Origin: Aedes albopictus
Taxonomy: Eukaryota > Arthropoda > Insecta > Diptera > Culicidae
DNA length: 64,000 nucleotides
Direction of reading: 5' to 3'
Assembly: GCF_035046485.1 (NCBI RefSeq)
Contig: NC_085137.1
Coordinates: 503,150,536 to 503,214,535, forward strand
Shown here: piece after piece, positions 1-10,379 of the stretch
Layout: each line of letters opens with the position of its first letter
How positions within the stretch are numbered: position 1 is the first letter of the stretch
Translations under genes and position numbers: made by a program
Notes under the pieces: generated by a model
The model's database searches: none
The model's input: the letters and a program-made list of their open reading frames with translations, nothing else
What the model was told of the DNA's origin: nothing

Positions 1-25
1 ACTGTACTCCAGCAGTCCTCTAGAG
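1..25 (-). pseudogene. RTE-like LINE fragment, left of the hAT insertion
   Basis: Read on the minus strand, these bases continue the open frame of the LINE endonuclease that stops at 6874. The 8 bases 18-25 (CTCTAGAG) are repeated at 6874-6881, so they are one copy of the target duplication made when the hAT-type element landed in the LINE. The LINE runs off the left edge of the window. The assignment rests on frame continuity across the insertion and is an inference. Confidence 0.55.
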
Positions 26-395
26 CAGGGGTTCTCAAACTTTTTCAGCTTGCGACCCACTTTTGATTTGTATAGAATTTAGCGACCCATCAGCACAAAT
101 TTTCATCAAATACGCATTTTTTTTGCGAATTTGGACTGACTTTTTAAATAAATACATTTTATAACTTACATAGGTTTTGATAAACTTACGTTTCCTAGCA
201 CAAAATTTAAAAAAATAGTTATACAAAGTCTTTGTAGATATATTGGCAATTGTATGCTTCTGCAGAACTTCATATATATATTTTTAGTCATATACTTATT
301 TTGCAGTCATATACTTATTTTGCAGACTTATTTTGCTTCTATTTTAATTGAAATCACAGTTCATTCTGATTTCCATAAAAGTTCAGATTATCGAC

Positions 396-675
396 TGTTC
401 GCGTGTGAATGCCGCCCAACCGTGCCAATCATACCTGCAGTGACGAACACCTTGCGCAACTGTCAGATTGCGCGCCGACCGACGAGACGACGAGACGAAC
501 GAGAGAGAACATGTTCAAATCTGGAAAAAAAGCAACCGTCATCATAACTGTACAATCTCTTGTAAAGAACAGACGCAATAAAATTGAATTCCTTTAAGTA
601 TTTTTGTAATCGGTTCGGGTTTTTATTTTCTCGTCGATAAACTGTGTTCCGCCGGTCCAGTCCAAGGTCCAAACA
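396..675 (+). repeat. 5' LTR of the BEL/Pao element
   Basis: The 280-bp repeat starts TGTTCGCGTG and ends GGTCCAAACA. It carries AATAAA (near 580), a plausible polyadenylation signal, upstream of the end. By eye it is identical to 6084-6363. Confidence 0.93.
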
Positions 676-712
676 TTGGTCCTTCGTCGTCGGATAGTTT
701 CGCGATCCGGGA

Positions 713-3700
713 ATGGAGAAACTTGTGAAAATTCGCAACGCACATATGGTGCAAGTGGTCGGGGAGCTGGCAGCAGCCGGGAAACTCGCTGAACGGAAGG
801 CGTCCTGCAGCGAGGCAACGGAAAGGCTCGACCAGCTTCGGGAACTTGCTGGAAACTTCCGGAAGACACAGTCGAGTATCGAGGAGAGCCTGGATGACCC
901 AGAAGCGGTTGCCTCCGTGCACAACTTCCGCGAGGAGTTCAATGGTGCATATTTTCGAGCCAAAGACATTTTGGAGAAATACATCGCGGACAACAATCCG
1001 GACGAAGTTGCTTCCACATCCAGTTTTGCTAGTGGAAGAACGATCATGGACAACGATTTGCGAGAGGCGATGAAGATGCTCCTGAATGCCCAGCGTACCT
1101 TGTTGGAGGGCCAACAAACAGCGAACATACATCAATCGCAAGGCACCCGGGACCCGGCAGCGGAAGATTACGGGTTGAATCGTGCACCTTTAGTGAATGT
1201 GCGGCTGCCGCCGATCAACGTGCCAACATTCAGCGGCGACAGAAAAAGCTGGAGGTCGTTCAAGGACATTTTCGAAACTACCATTCACAACCGGATCGAC
1301 CTTCCCAGCTCCCTTAAGATGCAGTATCTGGTGTCGTTCCTTGACGGCAGCGCGAAGCAGCTTGTGAGTTCGTTTCCCATCTCGGACGCTAATTACATGG
1401 AAGCGTGGGAGGCGCTCACGAATGTCTATGATAAGAAGAAGTATACGGTCTTCGCCCTAGTTCGTGAATTCGTGGACCAGCCAGTGGTCACCTCCGGAAC
1501 ATCGGAAAGCCTGCGGAAGCTCGTCACTACTTCCGATGAAGTGGTGCGCCAACTGAACGCGCTTGGGGAAGAGTTCAACACGCGAGACCCATGGCTCATC
1601 CATCTTCTGCTGGAAAAGCTCGACAAGGAAAGCCGTTCACTCTGGGCGCAGCGTATCATCGAAGAGGAAAATCCATCGTTCGACGATTTCCTGAAGTTTC
1701 TGGATAACCGGTGCGACGCCCTGGAAACTTGCACGGCGTTTGCGAAAAAGTCAACAGGGGAAGCCGTCAAGAAGGAAACCGTGAAGAAAACAATGAGCGA
1801 GAAGAAGTTGCATTCCCTGCACTCAGCTGCAGGAGGGGAAAAGTGCGCGAAATGCTCCAAAGAGCATCCGTTATTTCAGTGCGATGACTTTAAAAAGATG
1901 GACACACAATCCAAACGTGAACTTGTTAAGAAAGCGAGATTGTGCTTTAACTGCCTGCGGGCATCGCACACCGCGAAGTTTTGTGGTTCAAAAGCAGTGT
2001 GTCGGAATGATGACTGTAAGCAGCGTCATCACACACTGCTGTGTGAAAAGAACATTGAAGAAGTGAAGAAGAAACCAGTGCTAAACAGTGAAACGGAACA
2101 ACAACAGGAGAGCGGATCTGTCATCACTTCGATGGTGGCACAGGTTCCGCTAAAGGTGCATCAGAAAGCGTTCATTCTACCTACTGCTGTCATTCGTGTG
2201 CGGGGAGGCGGCGGCGAGCTGCTTCAAGCCCGTGCACTCATCGATTCTGGATCCGAAGCGTCGCTGATCTCCGAAGCTTGCGTGCAGAAACTCGGCCTGC
2301 CTCGCTCCAACGGCAAGGTGGTGGTCTCCGGACTAGGGCAGCAGACAGCAGGAACAACTCGCGGACTGGTGAAGCTGGTGATCGCCAACCGGTTCGAAAA
2401 CGCGATCGTTTTGCAGACAAGTGCCTTCGTCATGGGAAGGCTCACTTCGACGCTTCCGACTCAGCACTGTAGAGTGCATCCAAGCCTGCTTGACAACCAG
2501 CTACAAGAGAACCTTGCGGATCCGGCATACCAAACGCCGAGACCGATCGATATCATCTTGGGATCTGATGTCTTTCTTGCTCTGCTGAAGCCAGGGCAAG
2601 TCAAGGACAACGGTGGTGTTCCCGTGGCGCAAAACACGATCTTTGGGTGGATTGTGTCGGGGAATCAAGCCATCTACTCGTCGAAAATTCAAGCCAACGC
2701 ATCCATCGTCAATCTGCACACAGAGCTCGACGTCAACCGGACCTTGCGAATGTTTTGGGAGCAGGAGGAGGTTCCGAAGCCGCAGCAGCTTACTTCTGAA
2801 CAGACAGCCGCCGAGCTCTTCAGGTCGACTCTCACACGAGACGGAAACGGGCGCTTCATCGTACGATTACCGTTCGACGATTCGAAGCCAGCGCTGGGTG
2901 AATCTCTCACTCCGGCCATCAAGCGATTGCGATCAATGGAAAGGCGTTTTCGACAGGACAAGGAATTCCACAAACAGTACACGGAGTTCCTCAGCGAGTA
3001 TCTGGCACTAGGACACATGGAGGTGGTGCCAGCAAACGAGGTGGAGGTGGAGACTAGCAAGTGTTTCTATCTTCCACACCATGCCGTGGTCAAGGCCGAC
3101 AGCACGACGACCAAATTGAGGGTGGTCTTCGACGCCTCGTGCGTGTCGTCAAGCGGAGTGTCCCTCAATGATAGACTCCTGGCGGGACCTAACATCAACC
3201 AGGATCTGTTCTCGGTATTTCTACGTTTCCGAACCCACCAGGTAGCGTTTTCGGCAGACGTGGAAAAAATGTATCGCCAGGTGGTGGTACACCCAGCGGA
3301 TCGTGATTTCCAGAGAATCGTGTTCCGTGAGCAGGAGGATCAACCAATCCAACACTATCGGTTGTGCACTGTGACGTATGGGACCAAGTGCGCCCCGTAC
3401 CTAGCGATTGAAGCCATGAAGCAATCCGGCCGGGAGTACAAGGAAGTGTATCCGGAAGCAGCCCTGAGGATTGAACTCGATACGTACGTCGACGATTTTC
3501 TGTCAGGCGCTCAGGATGTGCAGAAAGCAAGGGACCTGAAGCAACAAGTGGTGGAGATTTTGGAGTCCGCTGGTTTCCACCTGCGGAAATGGACCACGAA
3601 CTGCCCGGAGTTACTACAGGACGAAGCTCAGGACGAACAGGAACCGGTGGATGTCAAGCTAGCAGAGCAGCCAAATGCAGTCAAGGCACTTGGCATTCGG

Positions 3701-6055
3701 TGGCTGCCCAAAGAAGACACTTTTTCGTTCAAGGTCAGCCTCAATGTAAACAGCGTGAACACCAAGCGACAGCTACTTTCGGACTCCTGCAAGTTGTTTG
3801 ATCCGTTTGGCTGGCTGGCGCCAGTGACTGTGAAGGTTAAGATTATATTCCAGCAGCTGTGGCTCAGCGAACTCTCGTGGGACGATCCACTACCTCCGGC
3901 AGTCGAATCGGCGTGGATTGAGGTCAAGGAAACACTTCAGCAAGTGGAACAGGTACACCTTCCTCGATTCGCACCCAACTACAACGGCAAAATCGAGTTG
4001 CATGGTTTTTCGGACGCCTCCGAACTGGCGTACGCAGCGGTGGTGTATGCTAGAGGGCGGAATGATTCAGGAGACATAGTGGTGAATCTTCTGGCCGCCA
4101 AGACAAGGGTGGCTCCAATCAAACAAGTGTCCCTACCGAGGTTAGAGCTCAACGCAGCAGCTCTACTATCAACGCTGATGGAATCGGTAATGCAGGCGTT
4201 CAGCCATCTGGAGGTGGAGCCTTGGGCATACACAGACAGCAGCATCGTTCTCCAATGGTTATCCGCTCACCCCCGCAAATGGAAAACGTACGTGGCCAAT
4301 CGTACGTCGGCAATCTTGGAAGTGCTGCCACGTGATCGCTGGAATCACGTTCGAAGCGAGGACAACCCAGCAGACTGTGCTTCACGCGGTCTCACACCTG
4401 GCGAGCTGGTAACGCACCCCCTCTGGTGGTGTGGACCGGACGAATTGAAGTCGGAAACCGAACACTGGAAGCGAGTCTCTGTCGAGCAGGTCGACGACGA
4501 AGAGTTACTGGAGTTACGTCGGTTGAAGGTACTTCACACTGTGATACCGATAATCAGAACGAACTACGACATCGAGAAAAGTTTATTGGAGCGACGTTCG
4601 AACTACACGCTCATCGTGCGCACCCTAGCGTACGTCAATCGATTCTTGTTGGCACTCAAGGCGGACAACGAGAACCTCAATCTTGGACTTTCACCGAACG
4701 AAATCTATGATGCCAAGATGCAGCTGGCCAGAGCTGCACAGTACGCCGCATACAAGCCGGAACTGGAACTGTTGCAGAAGGGTAACGAGTTGCCACCGAA
4801 ACATAAATTATCTGCCCTTCATCCTTTTCTCGACAGCCAAGGAACGATGCGTGTGGGTGGACGCTTGCAAAATTCCGCGTACCCATACGACGTCAAACAC
4901 CCGGTCATTCTCCCAGCCAACCACAAAGTGACCGAGTTACTTCTGCGAGACATTCATCTGCGAAATCTCCATGCGGGACCCAATCTACTAACAGCAACAG
5001 TCAATCAACAGTACTGGGTGGTAGGACTGCAGACCGCTGTCCGTCTTACTGTTCAAGGATGTACTCGTTGCGTGCGACTCAAAGGGAAGACAGCGACACA
5101 ACTCATGGGAAGCCTGCCTGTGCCTCGGGTGACGGGTACTCGAGCTTTCACACACGTCGGCGTGGACTATGCCGGTCCACTGAAGGTTCATGCATCCTGC
5201 GTCCGCGGGGTGAAAACCACCAAGGGCTACATCGTGGTATTTGTGTGCATGGCCACAAAGGCTGTGCACTTGGAGGTTGCCAGTGACCTCTCGACGAACA
5301 CCTTCATCTGTGCACTGAAGCGGTTCATCTCCAGGCGATCTCATCCGAACGAGATATGGTCCGACTGCGGTACAAACTTTGTTGGTACGGACCACTGGTT
5401 GAAGGAGATTCAAGGTGCAAGACAGACTCACAACGAAGCAGCAGGACGATTTCTCTCCAACTTGGGAATAAAGTGGGTGTTCAACCCGCCTTCAGCGCCT
5501 CATCGCGGCGGCATTTGGGAGGCGGCGGTGAAGAGCGCCAAGAAACATCTGGTCGCAGTCTTGGGCTCCGAAGCAGCAACGTACGAAGATCTCTCAACAG
5601 TTTTGGCGCAGGTGGAAGCATGCCTTAACTCGCGACCACTGTGCCCACTTTCAACGAACCCAGACAGCTACGAAGCGTTGACCCCAGGACATTTCCTGGT
5701 CGGACAGCCAATCAATCTCATCCCGGAGCCAGATGTTCGACACATTCCTATGAATCGTTTGGACAAATGGCAACTTCTGCACAAGCACACGACCGAAATC
5801 TGGAAACGTTGGCGCGATGAATATGTGTCCAGCCTGCAACCTCGGAGCAAGTGGCGTACCACCGAGGCCAACGTGGAGAAGGATCAGCTGGTGCTAGTCA
5901 AGAATGACAATGCCCCACCGGCTCACTGGGAGTTGGCGCGTATTGTCCAGCTACACCCGGACTCGACAGGAGTCGTCCGGACAGTTACGTTGCGGCGTGG
6001 TCAAGCGGAGTACTCACGCCCCATACAGAAGATCTGCGTGCTACCGTCGGATTGA
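713..6055 (+). CDS. BEL/Pao gag-pol polyprotein, 1780 aa, intact
   Basis: This polyprotein supplies capsid, protease, reverse transcriptase, RNase H and integrase for copying the element. A gag region fills roughly residues 1-375. Cysteine/histidine knuckles follow at about 377-460, including a CX2CX4HX4C motif (CFNCLRASHTAKFC). The aspartic protease motif IDSGSEAS is near residue 507. The reverse-transcriptase catalytic box YVDDFL is near 924. RNase H is suggested by FSDAS (about 1100) and YTDSS (about 1175). The integrase has a zinc-binding region near 1420-1450 and catalytic motifs around VDYAG (1483), SDCGTNF (1550) and GGIWEAAVK (1600). Length and domain order match BEL/Pao elements, and the first ATG lies 37 bases after the 5' LTR. 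There is no internal stop or frameshift. Confidence 0.95.
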   Translation: MEKLVKIRNAHMVQVVGELAAAGKLAERKASCSEATERLDQLRELAGNFRKTQSSIEESLDDPEAVASVHNFREEFNGAYFRAKDILEKYIADNNPDEVASTSSFASGRTIMDNDLREAMKMLLNAQRTLLEGQQTANIHQSQGTRDPAAEDYGLNRAPLVNVRLPPINVPTFSGDRKSWRSFKDIFETTIHNRIDLPSSLKMQYLVSFLDGSAKQLVSSFPISDANYMEAWEALTNVYDKKKYTVFALVREFVDQPVVTSGTSESLRKLVTTSDEVVRQLNALGEEFNTRDPWLIHLLLEKLDKESRSLWAQRIIEEENPSFDDFLKFLDNRCDALETCTAFAKKSTGEAVKKETVKKTMSEKKLHSLHSAAGGEKCAKCSKEHPLFQCDDFKKMDTQSKRELVKKARLCFNCLRASHTAKFCGSKAVCRNDDCKQRHHTLLCEKNIEEVKKKPVLNSETEQQQESGSVITSMVAQVPLKVHQKAFILPTAVIRVRGGGGELLQARALIDSGSEASLISEACVQKLGLPRSNGKVVVSGLGQQTAGTTRGLVKLVIANRFENAIVLQTSAFVMGRLTSTLPTQHCRVHPSLLDNQLQENLADPAYQTPRPIDIILGSDVFLALLKPGQVKDNGGVPVAQNTIFGWIVSGNQAIYSSKIQANASIVNLHTELDVNRTLRMFWEQEEVPKPQQLTSEQTAAELFRSTLTRDGNGRFIVRLPFDDSKPALGESLTPAIKRLRSMERRFRQDKEFHKQYTEFLSEYLALGHMEVVPANEVEVETSKCFYLPHHAVVKADSTTTKLRVVFDASCVSSSGVSLNDRLLAGPNINQDLFSVFLRFRTHQVAFSADVEKMYRQVVVHPADRDFQRIVFREQEDQPIQHYRLCTVTYGTKCAPYLAIEAMKQSGREYKEVYPEAALRIELDTYVDDFLSGAQDVQKARDLKQQVVEILESAGFHLRKWTTNCPELLQDEAQDEQEPVDVKLAEQPNAVKALGIRWLPKEDTFSFKVSLNVNSVNTKRQLLSDSCKLFDPFGWLAPVTVKVKIIFQQLWLSELSWDDPLPPAVESAWIEVKETLQQVEQVHLPRFAPNYNGKIELHGFSDASELAYAAVVYARGRNDSGDIVVNLLAAKTRVAPIKQVSLPRLELNAAALLSTLMESVMQAFSHLEVEPWAYTDSSIVLQWLSAHPRKWKTYVANRTSAILEVLPRDRWNHVRSEDNPADCASRGLTPGELVTHPLWWCGPDELKSETEHWKRVSVEQVDDEELLELRRLKVLHTVIPIIRTNYDIEKSLLERRSNYTLIVRTLAYVNRFLLALKADNENLNLGLSPNEIYDAKMQLARAAQYAAYKPELELLQKGNELPPKHKLSALHPFLDSQGTMRVGGRLQNSAYPYDVKHPVILPANHKVTELLLRDIHLRNLHAGPNLLTATVNQQYWVVGLQTAVRLTVQGCTRCVRLKGKTATQLMGSLPVPRVTGTRAFTHVGVDYAGPLKVHASCVRGVKTTKGYIVVFVCMATKAVHLEVASDLSTNTFICALKRFISRRSHPNEIWSDCGTNFVGTDHWLKEIQGARQTHNEAAGRFLSNLGIKWVFNPPSAPHRGGIWEAAVKSAKKHLVAVLGSEAATYEDLSTVLAQVEACLNSRPLCPLSTNPDSYEALTPGHFLVGQPINLIPEPDVRHIPMNRLDKWQLLHKHTTEIWKRWRDEYVSSLQPRSKWRTTEANVEKDQLVLVKNDNAPPAHWELARIVQLHPDSTGVVRTVTLRRGQAEYSRPIQKICVLPSD

Positions 6056-6083
6056 GGCACTGGTGCCTCAAGGTGGGGGTGGA

Positions 6084-6363
6084 TGTTCGCGTGTGAATGC
6101 CGCCCAACCGTGCCAATCATACCTGCAGTGACGAACACCTTGCGCAACTGTCAGATTGCGCGCCGACCGACGAGACGACGAGACGAACGAGAGAGAACAT
6201 GTTCAAATCTGGAAAAAAAGCAACCGTCATCATAACTGTACAATCTCTTGTAAAGAACAGACGCAATAAAATTGAATTCCTTTAAGTATTTTTGTAATCG
6301 GTTCGGGTTTTTATTTTCTCGTCGATAAACTGTGTTCCGCCGGTCCAGTCCAAGGTCCAAACA
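6084..6363 (+). repeat. 3' LTR of the BEL/Pao element
   Basis: By eye this matches the 5' LTR base for base over 280 bp. It follows a G-rich polypurine tract (6070-6083) that starts 14 bases after the gag-pol stop. The bases after it (TCGAC) repeat those before the 5' LTR. Confidence 0.93.
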
Positions 6364-6873
6364 TCGACATTCAGCAGAATTTAAGTTTGGCTTTACTAAA
6401 GTTCGGTGAAGGTAAGGTTTCTTGTCCAAATTTGGTATTTATTTTTTTATTTTTGGTGTTTTAATTTTTTATATGTTTTAACTGCTAAACTTGGAGTATA
6501 AATCTAACTGAAAATGTTAACTGCAGCAAACTTCAACTGTTATCTGAAGTTTCACCCTTATCTTGAGATTTCTCATTGAAAACTCGCAGTTTCAGAATCG
6601 ATTTGAAAACACAGACAGAGCTTTAATATCCTATATACTTCAGATTAGGACGTATGATACAAAACTTTGAATAGAGTTAAGAAGAAACCTAATTTTGAAT
6701 TTTAATTTGCCGTTTCTCGAAGGGAATATTTATAAATTAGGAAATGGCTAAGTATATCATTTGACATGAGTGAATTGAGACATTTATTACAATACCGTCC
6801 AAACTTTCGCGACCCACCAAAAATCAGACCGCGACCCACCAGTGGGTCGTGACCCATAGTTTGAGAAACGCTG

Positions 6874-7746
6874 CTCTAGAGGGGCCTCATCGAGCTCGCC
6901 CTCGTCTGGCAACGCGGCCTCGAGATTCTGCGCGTATGCTGAGGCGACATCCGATTGCTTCAGTCGCTCTAGGTTGTACCGTGACGGTCGCAGGTATCGT
7001 ACATTGTTGATGACGGAGAGTTTTGGGCGCAGTTTGACCATCACCAGATAGTGGTCGGAGTCGATGTTGGCGCCACGATAGGTCCTGACGTCGATAATGT
7101 CGGAGAAGTGCCGTCCGTCAATCAGAACGTGGTCGATTTGAGATTCCGTCTGCTGTGGTGATCTCCAGGTGTAACGATAAGGGATGCTGTGTTGGAAAAA
7201 GGTGCTACGCATGGCCATATTTTTGGAGGCGGCGAAATCAATGAGTCGTAGGCCGTTTTCGTTCGTCTGCTGGTGGGCGCTAAACTTACCAATCGTCGGT
7301 CTGAATTCCACCTCCTGGCCTACCTGAGCGTTCAAATCACCTATGATGATCTTGACGTCGTGGCTTGGGCAGCGATCGAACTCGCGTTCGAGCTGCGCGT
7401 AAAATGCGTCCTTGTCATCATCAGTACTTCCGGAGTGTGGGCTGTGCACGTTTATTATGCTGAAGTTGAAGAATCAGCCTTTGATCCTCAACCTGCACAT
7501 TCTTTCGTCGATCGGCCACCAACCGATCACGCGCCTCTGCATATCACCCATCACGATGAAAGCTGTTCCCAGCTCGCGTGTGTTGCCGCAGCTCTGGTAG
7601 ATGGTATGATTACCTCTAAACGTTCGCACCATGGATCCTGTCCAACATACCTCCTGCAGCGCTACGATGCCGAACCCGCGGACCTTCAGTAGATCGGCGA
7701 GTATGCGGGTGCTCCCAATGAAGTTGAGAGATCGGCAGTTCCACAT
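6874..7746 (-). pseudogene. RTE-like LINE endonuclease domain, one nonsense codon
   Basis: On the minus strand this reads as an apurinic-type endonuclease, the enzyme that nicks target DNA for LINE insertion. Motifs in order are the N-terminal WNCRSLN, LQEVCW with the catalytic glutamate, GDLNAQVG, IDHVLIDGRH and the terminal SDHYLV. The two halves are in one frame and are separated only by a TGA at 7474-7476, where an arginine codon is likely ancestral, so this is a nonsense change and not a frameshift. The frame is cut at 6874 by the hAT-type element and resumes at 1-25 before leaving the window. The motif style suggests the RTE clade. It is a dead copy. Confidence 0.85.
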
Positions 7747-8225
7747 ACCGAGTTTCCAATCGCAAGTCCTTTTTGTTCGCTGGGGTCGTTGCCGTTGGTC
7801 TCGGTTCGTATTATTCTGTTTCTGATTTTCCGTTACAATGGTTTTTTACGACTGGCTCGTAGGGCCTGACACCAACCCCCTACTTTCCGGAGGACCATAG
7901 TGCACAGTTGCGCTTAGAGTCCTTCCCTGGCACTCGGACGTAGATCAGCCGCCCCTAACATGGGGATCAGACGCTGTTGTGAGCCGCTCCTCCTGGAGAA
8001 CAGACGCTCAGGTTTACCGAAGCAACCCCCCCCCCCTTCCCTGTCAGCCTACGACCAAAGTTCCCACCGGGGTTGGTTACCCGATCTTCCCTAAGGTTGC
8101 TCATAGTTTCCGGCCGGTACCGCGTGGAGGTAGGGATAGGAGTTGCTGGGCAGAGGCTAGTGGATCACAATGGGATCTGAATTGCGCAGCATACCCAGCC
8201 TTTACCGTGCCTTTTAGTTTAACTT
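7747..8225 (-). other. Probable 5' part of the RTE-like LINE
   Basis: This lies directly upstream of the endonuclease frame in LINE orientation. It is GC-richer than the flanks and has no clear protein motif. It contains a run of C at about 8028-8036. I take it as the LINE 5' untranslated or early coding part by position only. Confidence 0.4.
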
Positions 8226-8569
8226 AAGTTCTTGATTATTGATATACAACAAGCATTGTTCTCGTTTTCGAGGATATGTATACATTTGTGTGTGGTGTAG
8301 GTGATAAAGTGAGTGGCTATGAATCAGGAGCTCCGAGTTCAATTTCCAGTTTTCCCATAGATTAATTTATACATTCCGAAGCATCTCTTCTGGAAATAGA
8401 AAACCGCAAATGGTAAAAAAAGTTTTTTTTTTTTAATTTTTAATAAAATTTAATAGATTGCTGGTTAGGTGCATATTAAGCCTTAAATCAGCCTTTCAAT
8501 GAACCTCAAACCAGTCTAAGGTTGGATAAAATCACCAAAATTAAATGTTTGGGGTTAAATAAAGGATTG
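8226..8569. other. Unassigned AT-rich sequence
   Basis: I see no open frame, inverted repeat or recognisable repeat here, only an A/T run near 8420. Confidence 0.5.
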
Positions 8570-8571
8570 TA

Positions 8572-9540
8572 GGGGTAGGCGGGGTAATATGGACACCCGG
8601 GGCAGAATGGACACCCTCAGTATTTTGAAATATGCGAACTTTTTTGAACTTTTAATGAATGGAGAATATAGTCAATTTATCTAAAACGTAGTTTCAGGAA
8701 AGAAACATTCTAAATTAAAATTATACTTGATTTTACACGAAAAAGTTGCGTCCTCCGTTTTTTGTGCATGGAAATTATAATTTTCACACCATCTAAAATA
8801 AGATTTAGTGATTAATTTATTGCAGGTCGATTAAAACCTGATATTTCTAGAACACATGCAAGTAGTTTTGCTGTATCTACATGCTTAACATGTTTATATT
8901 TTCTTCTTTATTATATCAAAAATCAAGTTTGGAAATATCTTCTGCTGCCGGGGCAAAATGGACACTCACCTTTTTGAAAGAAGTGGCAAGGGAAAAATCT
9001 AACCTAAATCACAAACCAACAAAATTCTTCGATTTCAGTATATTTTCGGTTAAATGTTCACTACAGTAGACATAGGGTGAAACAAATTGGTCAAAAAACG
9101 ACAGCAATGGAAAATAGTTGTTCTAGGCACAGCTGTACATGCCGACAAAAACGAAGCTTTATCCAAAACAGCCTGAATTTGAATTAACTGAACAAAAATG
9201 AACTACTTCGGCGTATTATTCATCCATTATAGTTGTTTTGTAATGAAATTACTTTATAGGTGTAAATAATGTACGAAATTCGTAAAAATCTCATGGTGTC
9301 CATATTGCCCCATGGGGGTGTCCATTCTGCCCCGTATGCTTGAAAACGGTCATGAAAAATTAACATTTTTCAAAACATTTTTTGAAGTGGATAAATCATT
9401 TTTCTTCGTGAGCATTCTTATGCAATAGATGCTAAATAGACTTTAAAAGGATACATGTATCAAAAAACTAAACTTTTTTGATATCTTGCCAGGTAAAGTT
9501 GGCAAAAACCTTAGGGTGTCCATATTGCCCCGCCTACCCC
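8572..9540. mobile_element. TA-flanked MITE, GGACACCC-word family, copy 1
   Basis: The ends are inverted repeats (GGGGTAGGCGGGGTAATATG at the left, and its near complement at the right) flanked by TA at 8570-8571 and 9541-9542. The word GGGGCARAATGGACAC, or its complement, recurs at both ends and internally near 8952 and 9305-9335. There is no coding frame. TA target sites point to the Tc1/mariner/pogo group. A second copy, itself interrupted, lies at 54014-55469. Confidence 0.82.
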
Positions 9541-9782
9541 TACATCTTGTTTAAATGAAGGCTGCTTTAAAATGGTTGGAAAAACGATTATGTATTCAGC
9601 ATCAAATTGTTACCTGGGTGTTTAGCCTGTGCACCGTTTTGTACAGTCTTCCTCACTCCTTCGTTAAATTAGAGAACGGGAACCTCAGTAAACGGTAAAT
9701 TTCCTGTGGGAGAAAGCAAGATACCTGGTGCACAGGATAATTACATTGGTGTTACGAATAAACAAGTTTTCAAACATTTAGG
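9541..9782. other. Unassigned spacer
   Basis: No feature is seen between the MITE end and the left arm of the fold-back element. Confidence 0.5.
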
Positions 9783-9869
9783 GTAAATCGCCAATAGGAC
9801 GTAATCAGTAAAGTACTGGATTTGTAGTAATGTGTTGAATCTTTGTATGATGAGAAGGCAAAACCTCCG

Positions 9870-10223
9870 TGTCGTAACGAAGGATGGTTTCCGATAATGC
9901 ACATCCGATCGCTACAACGATAGTTACTAGAATGCCGTTGAGCTGTTTGCAGTCTTCCCTCCAACACACGAACGCTTTTTCCCTCAATCGACTCGGCTCA
10001 GTCTCAGAGTTTTCAATCGGACACCACCACAACCAAAGTGTGAGCCGCGATCTCGAACCATTCATTGTGTCGTTCCAAAGCCAACGCTAACATTCGTTCA
10101 GTTTTGCGTATTTGTCACGATTCCACGCTCATTCGTAAGGGGTGTCCAAAACAGCCCGCTATTTGCAATACACACATAAAGAAATCCCAGCATTTAATTT
10201 ATTAACCTAACTATATCACCACA
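9870..10223. repeat. Left LTR-like direct repeat
   Basis: The repeat starts TG and ends CA and is preceded by CTCCG. It differs from the right copy by one extra C near 10077 and a C/A change near 10188. Confidence 0.8.
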
Positions 10224-10379
10224 TTATCCCTCTTCTCCACTCTCCTAAACTATTTTTTTTTCATTTCTTTTTTTAGTTTCAATGATGATTTTGTCTAATT
10301 CGATCAAGTTTTATGTTTCATATGAAAGTTAAATTTAATTTCTTTTCTAGCATTTTGAAACATCATTTTAATCGAAACT

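Larger units (their letters stand above)
396..6363 (+). mobile_element. Full-length BEL/Pao LTR retrotransposon
   Basis: Two 280-bp direct repeats (396-675 and 6084-6363) begin TG and end CA and bracket a single 1780-codon gag-pol frame. The element is flanked by the 5-bp duplication TCGAC (391-395 and 6364-6368). A purine-rich tract at 6070-6083 abuts the 3' LTR and would serve as the polypurine primer. A candidate primer-binding site follows the 5' LTR at 676 onward, but I cannot name the tRNA. The LTRs read as identical and the frame is open throughout, so the insertion is young and may still be active. The order protease, reverse transcriptase, RNase H, integrase and the DSGS and YVDD-type motifs fit BEL/Pao. 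No env frame is present. Confidence 0.95.
26..6873. mobile_element. hAT-type non-autonomous element, split by a BEL/Pao insertion
   Basis: The left end reads CAGGGGTTCTCAAACT and the right end, reverse-complemented, reads CAGCGTTTCTCAAACT. The element is flanked by the 8-bp direct repeat CTCTAGAG (18-25 and 6874-6881). Terminal inverted repeats beginning CAG with an 8-bp duplication are the hAT signature. The only element sequence is 26-395 and 6369-6873, about 875 bp; the rest is the younger BEL/Pao retrotransposon and its duplicated target. Subterminal copies of GCGACCCAC occur near both ends. No transposase frame is visible, so this is a MITE-like derivative. Confidence 0.85.

Noticed and set aside
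7273..7692. 139-codon plus-strand frame
   Set aside because: It is the antisense shadow of the RTE-like endonuclease on the minus strand.
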